Source of the DNA: CAZMHN01 sp964566145 | Lineage (GTDB): Bacteria > Patescibacteriota > Patescibacteriia > Veblenbacterales > UBA10138 | Length of the DNA: 21,592 nt | Assembly (NCBI GenBank): GCA_964566145.1 | Contig: CAZMHN010000014.1 | Coordinates: forward strand, 1-21,592 | Direction of reading: 5' to 3' | Part shown: positions 20,286 through 21,592 of the stretch, one piece after another | Position numbering within the stretch: position 1 is the stretch's first letter | Layout: every line of letters begins with the position of its first letter | Notes under the pieces: model-generated | The model's database searches: none | Told to the model about the DNA's origin: nothing | What the model saw: only the letters and a program-made list of their open reading frames with translations | Translations under genes and position numbers: made by a program

Positions 20286-20795
20286 CTATAGCTTCCGGCT
20301 GTCGTACGCCCAGTGCAACAGGGCCTGCCGCTGTCTGCGGCGGCAGGAAACGTCGGCGTGTTCGCAGTTCTTGCGAATGGCCGCAACGTGTCTCCGAATG
20401 GCTTTCCATCGCCGTATTTGCCGCCGGTCCTCCTCCGGTATCCTGCGCCCCAAATAGTACCGACAATACCACTGGAACCAGCCCCTCGGGTCTTCCGGAT
20501 GTATCCACTCGCGCCTTCTCCACTCTTCCAAAGGCAAGCTGGCGTCTACTTTGAAATAGTTCAAGGACGGGTCTTTCCGCTTGGGTGACAATTTAGCGCG
20601 CTTGAACCAATCGGCCGGGAATTCTTTTTTGCAATCCGTCATGTACTTGCCGCCGAACACGCCCAAGGCCAGCATCTGCCTGGGTGTAAGTTCGGGCTTG
20701 AATTCCGGATCGAATTTCTTGCCCGCCGGCGCCGCCAGCTCGTAGCGGTAGTTCCTCTGCATCCTGTCGTTCACCGTCACTAGGCGTCTTCTCAT
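20286..20795 (-). CDS. Conserved hypothetical protein (Trp/Tyr/Cys-rich, basic)
   Basis: 169 aa from ATG 20795 (a TTG at 20816 would add 7). The chain shows blocks of the kind found in strongly conserved proteins: YRYELAAPAGKKFDPEF, ELTPRQMLALGVFGGKYMTDCKKEFP, LNYFKVDASLPLEEW, IHPEDPRGWFQWYCRYYLGRR and a C-terminal RQIRRW...RH...NCEHADVSCRRRQRQALLHWAYD. It is basic, without signal peptide or membrane helix. It resembles an uncharacterised family I believe is shared by diverse organisms; I know no function. The Cys and His residues (CEHADVSC) could bind metal, but this is a guess. It is cotranscribed with the amidase gene upstream, 47 nt apart. Confidence 0.78.
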   Translation of the reverse strand: MRRRLVTVNDRMQRNYRYELAAPAGKKFDPEFKPELTPRQMLALGVFGGKYMTDCKKEFPADWFKRAKLSPKRKDPSLNYFKVDASLPLEEWRRREWIHPEDPRGWFQWYCRYYLGRRIPEEDRRQIRRWKAIRRHVAAIRKNCEHADVSCRRRQRQALLHWAYDSRKL

Positions 20796-20842
20796 CCTGT
20801 TGCACCATTCGCGCAAATTAGACCTGAGGATGACGGCACCGA

Positions 20843-21592
20843 CTAGGCCTCTTCCGGCTGTGCCGGCTCGGCTGGTTTGGATAATCCCAAAAACTCAAGT
20901 ATGCCCTTAGCTAACCCGTCTGCCGCCAGCTCCGGCTGGCGGATGAGCACGCGCTGGTCCACGGGGCTGGTCATGAACCCGGTCTCGAAAATCACCGCCG
21001 GAGCCATTGGGTGCGTGGCGTGCCGGTACCTGCGCCAGTTGAATGCATAGTACCCCCGCATATTACGAGTGATGTTGGTGTCCTGCGCCAGACCCGTTGC
21101 CTCGCCATAGGTCCGCTCCAAAATCGACATAAGCTCGCTCGCCTGGCCGGAAAGGTCGCGCCGGGAGGCCGCGGCTTTGAAGCCTGAAGTATGGGAGCTC
21201 TCGTTGCCGTCGGCGTGTATGGCCACTACCGCGTCGGCCCAGTACCACTCCGGGATGGTAGCTGGCAAAATATCCACCTCCACGCCCTTATCGCGCAAGC
21301 GGTCGGCCGTGAGCAGGGCTATAGCGAGGTTAGTTTCCCACTCGCTCCTTCCCCCGCCCTTAGTGCCGGTGCTCCCGATGAGCCTGGAAAGCTCTTCCGG
21401 TAGTTCCTCGTTCCTCCAGTGCCCGACCTGCAAGCCGACCCTCAAAGGACCTTCAGGCCTAACCCATGCGGAGTAGCCCGGGAACGGCTCTATTGGCTCG
21501 TATGTTTCCTCATCCTGCTCGCCCAAAGACTCGAAATCAGGCTCCACGAAGGAGAACGAGGAATTATAGCTCCGCACCGCGAACGCGGCGCC
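20843..21592 (-). CDS. N-acetylmuramoyl-L-alanine amidase (Amidase_3), 5' end outside window
   Basis: About 250 residues are present; the frame stays open to the window edge (reading G-A-A-F-A-V before RSYNSSFSF), which looks like the tail of a signal or membrane segment, so the true start is outside. After an acidic linker, LRVGLQVGHW begins the Amidase_3 fold; counting from the GTG at 21577, H53, E81 (SEWETNLA) and H121 (IHADGN) are the zinc ligands, and the later VIFETGFM carries the catalytic glutamate. These enzymes cut the amide between MurNAc and the stem peptide. An extracytoplasmic location is inferred. Confidence 0.92.
   Translation of the reverse strand, partial: GAAFAVRSYNSSFSFVEPDFESLGEQDEETYEPIEPFPGYSAWVRPEGPLRVGLQVGHWRNEELPEELSRLIGSTGTKGGGRSEWETNLAIALLTADRLRDKGVEVDILPATIPEWYWADAVVAIHADGNESSHTSGFKAAASRRDLSGQASELMSILERTYGEATGLAQDTNITRNMRGYYAFNWRRYRHATHPMAPAVIFETGFMTSPVDQRVLIRQPELAADGLAKGILEFLGLSKPAEPAQPEEA

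Noticed and set aside
1..21592. CRISPR arrays, insertion sequences, attachment sites
   Set aside because: No regularly spaced direct repeats, transposase-like proteins or terminal inverted repeats were seen on reading both strands by eye.

Overview
The window looks like chromosomal DNA of a candidate-phyla-radiation (Patescibacteria/Parcubacteria-like) bacterium. The reasons are a DUF5667-type membrane protein beside an ECF sigma factor, a small winged-helix protein of a kind I associate with these genomes, several ~90-180 aa conserved hypotheticals, very tight gene packing and many genes without a Shine-Dalgarno (SD) sequence. Base composition is clearly above 50% GC, which is high for the group, so the exact lineage is uncertain. 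TGA is used as a stop (typA, the gene ending at 9147), which argues against the TGA=Gly lineages. No mobile element, CRISPR array or phage gene was seen. The scaffold contains a 100-N gap (9959-10058).

Layout. (1) Positions 1-8362, all minus strand, read as one long dense operon: asnS, aspS, a GNAT acetyltransferase, a winged-helix protein, a small membrane protein, a YbaK-like deacylase, scpA, scpB, tpiA, a class II aldolase, a TPR protein and tRNA-Thr (cut by the window edge). The theme is translation quality and aminoacylation, chromosome condensation and lower glycolysis. A 34-aa membrane-peptide gene followed by a strong terminator sits directly in front of asnS. (2) 8677-9418: one plus-strand hypothetical gene converges on a minus-strand hypothetical gene and overlaps it. 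(3) 9416-13034, minus: a DedA-family fragment, the assembly gap, an M23 peptidase fragment, then purC and purB. (4) 13151-14985, plus: a small membrane protein behind a promoter and a long RNA hairpin, then a DEAD-box RNA helicase behind a promoter and a structured 5' leader with a terminator-like hairpin at the start codon. (5) 15060-18210, minus: a DUF5667 putative anti-sigma protein, an ECF sigma factor overlapping it, and a secreted Ig-like/S-layer-like protein. The sigma gene and the secreted-protein gene share a promoter-like motif (GAAAC, 16-17 nt, CGTTATAG) resembling known ECF promoters. (6) 18402-21592, minus: typA/bipA, a conserved hypothetical protein and a cell-wall amidase cut by the window edge.

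Most of the content is housekeeping. The parts most worth a second look are regulatory: the ECF promoter pair, the two structured leaders at 13.2-13.7 kb, the small ORF and terminator ahead of asnS, and an aspartyl-tRNA synthetase lacking the usual bacterial GAD insertion. No gene-free stretch exceeds about 300 bases once the 34-aa gene and the 9057-9410 ORF are counted.
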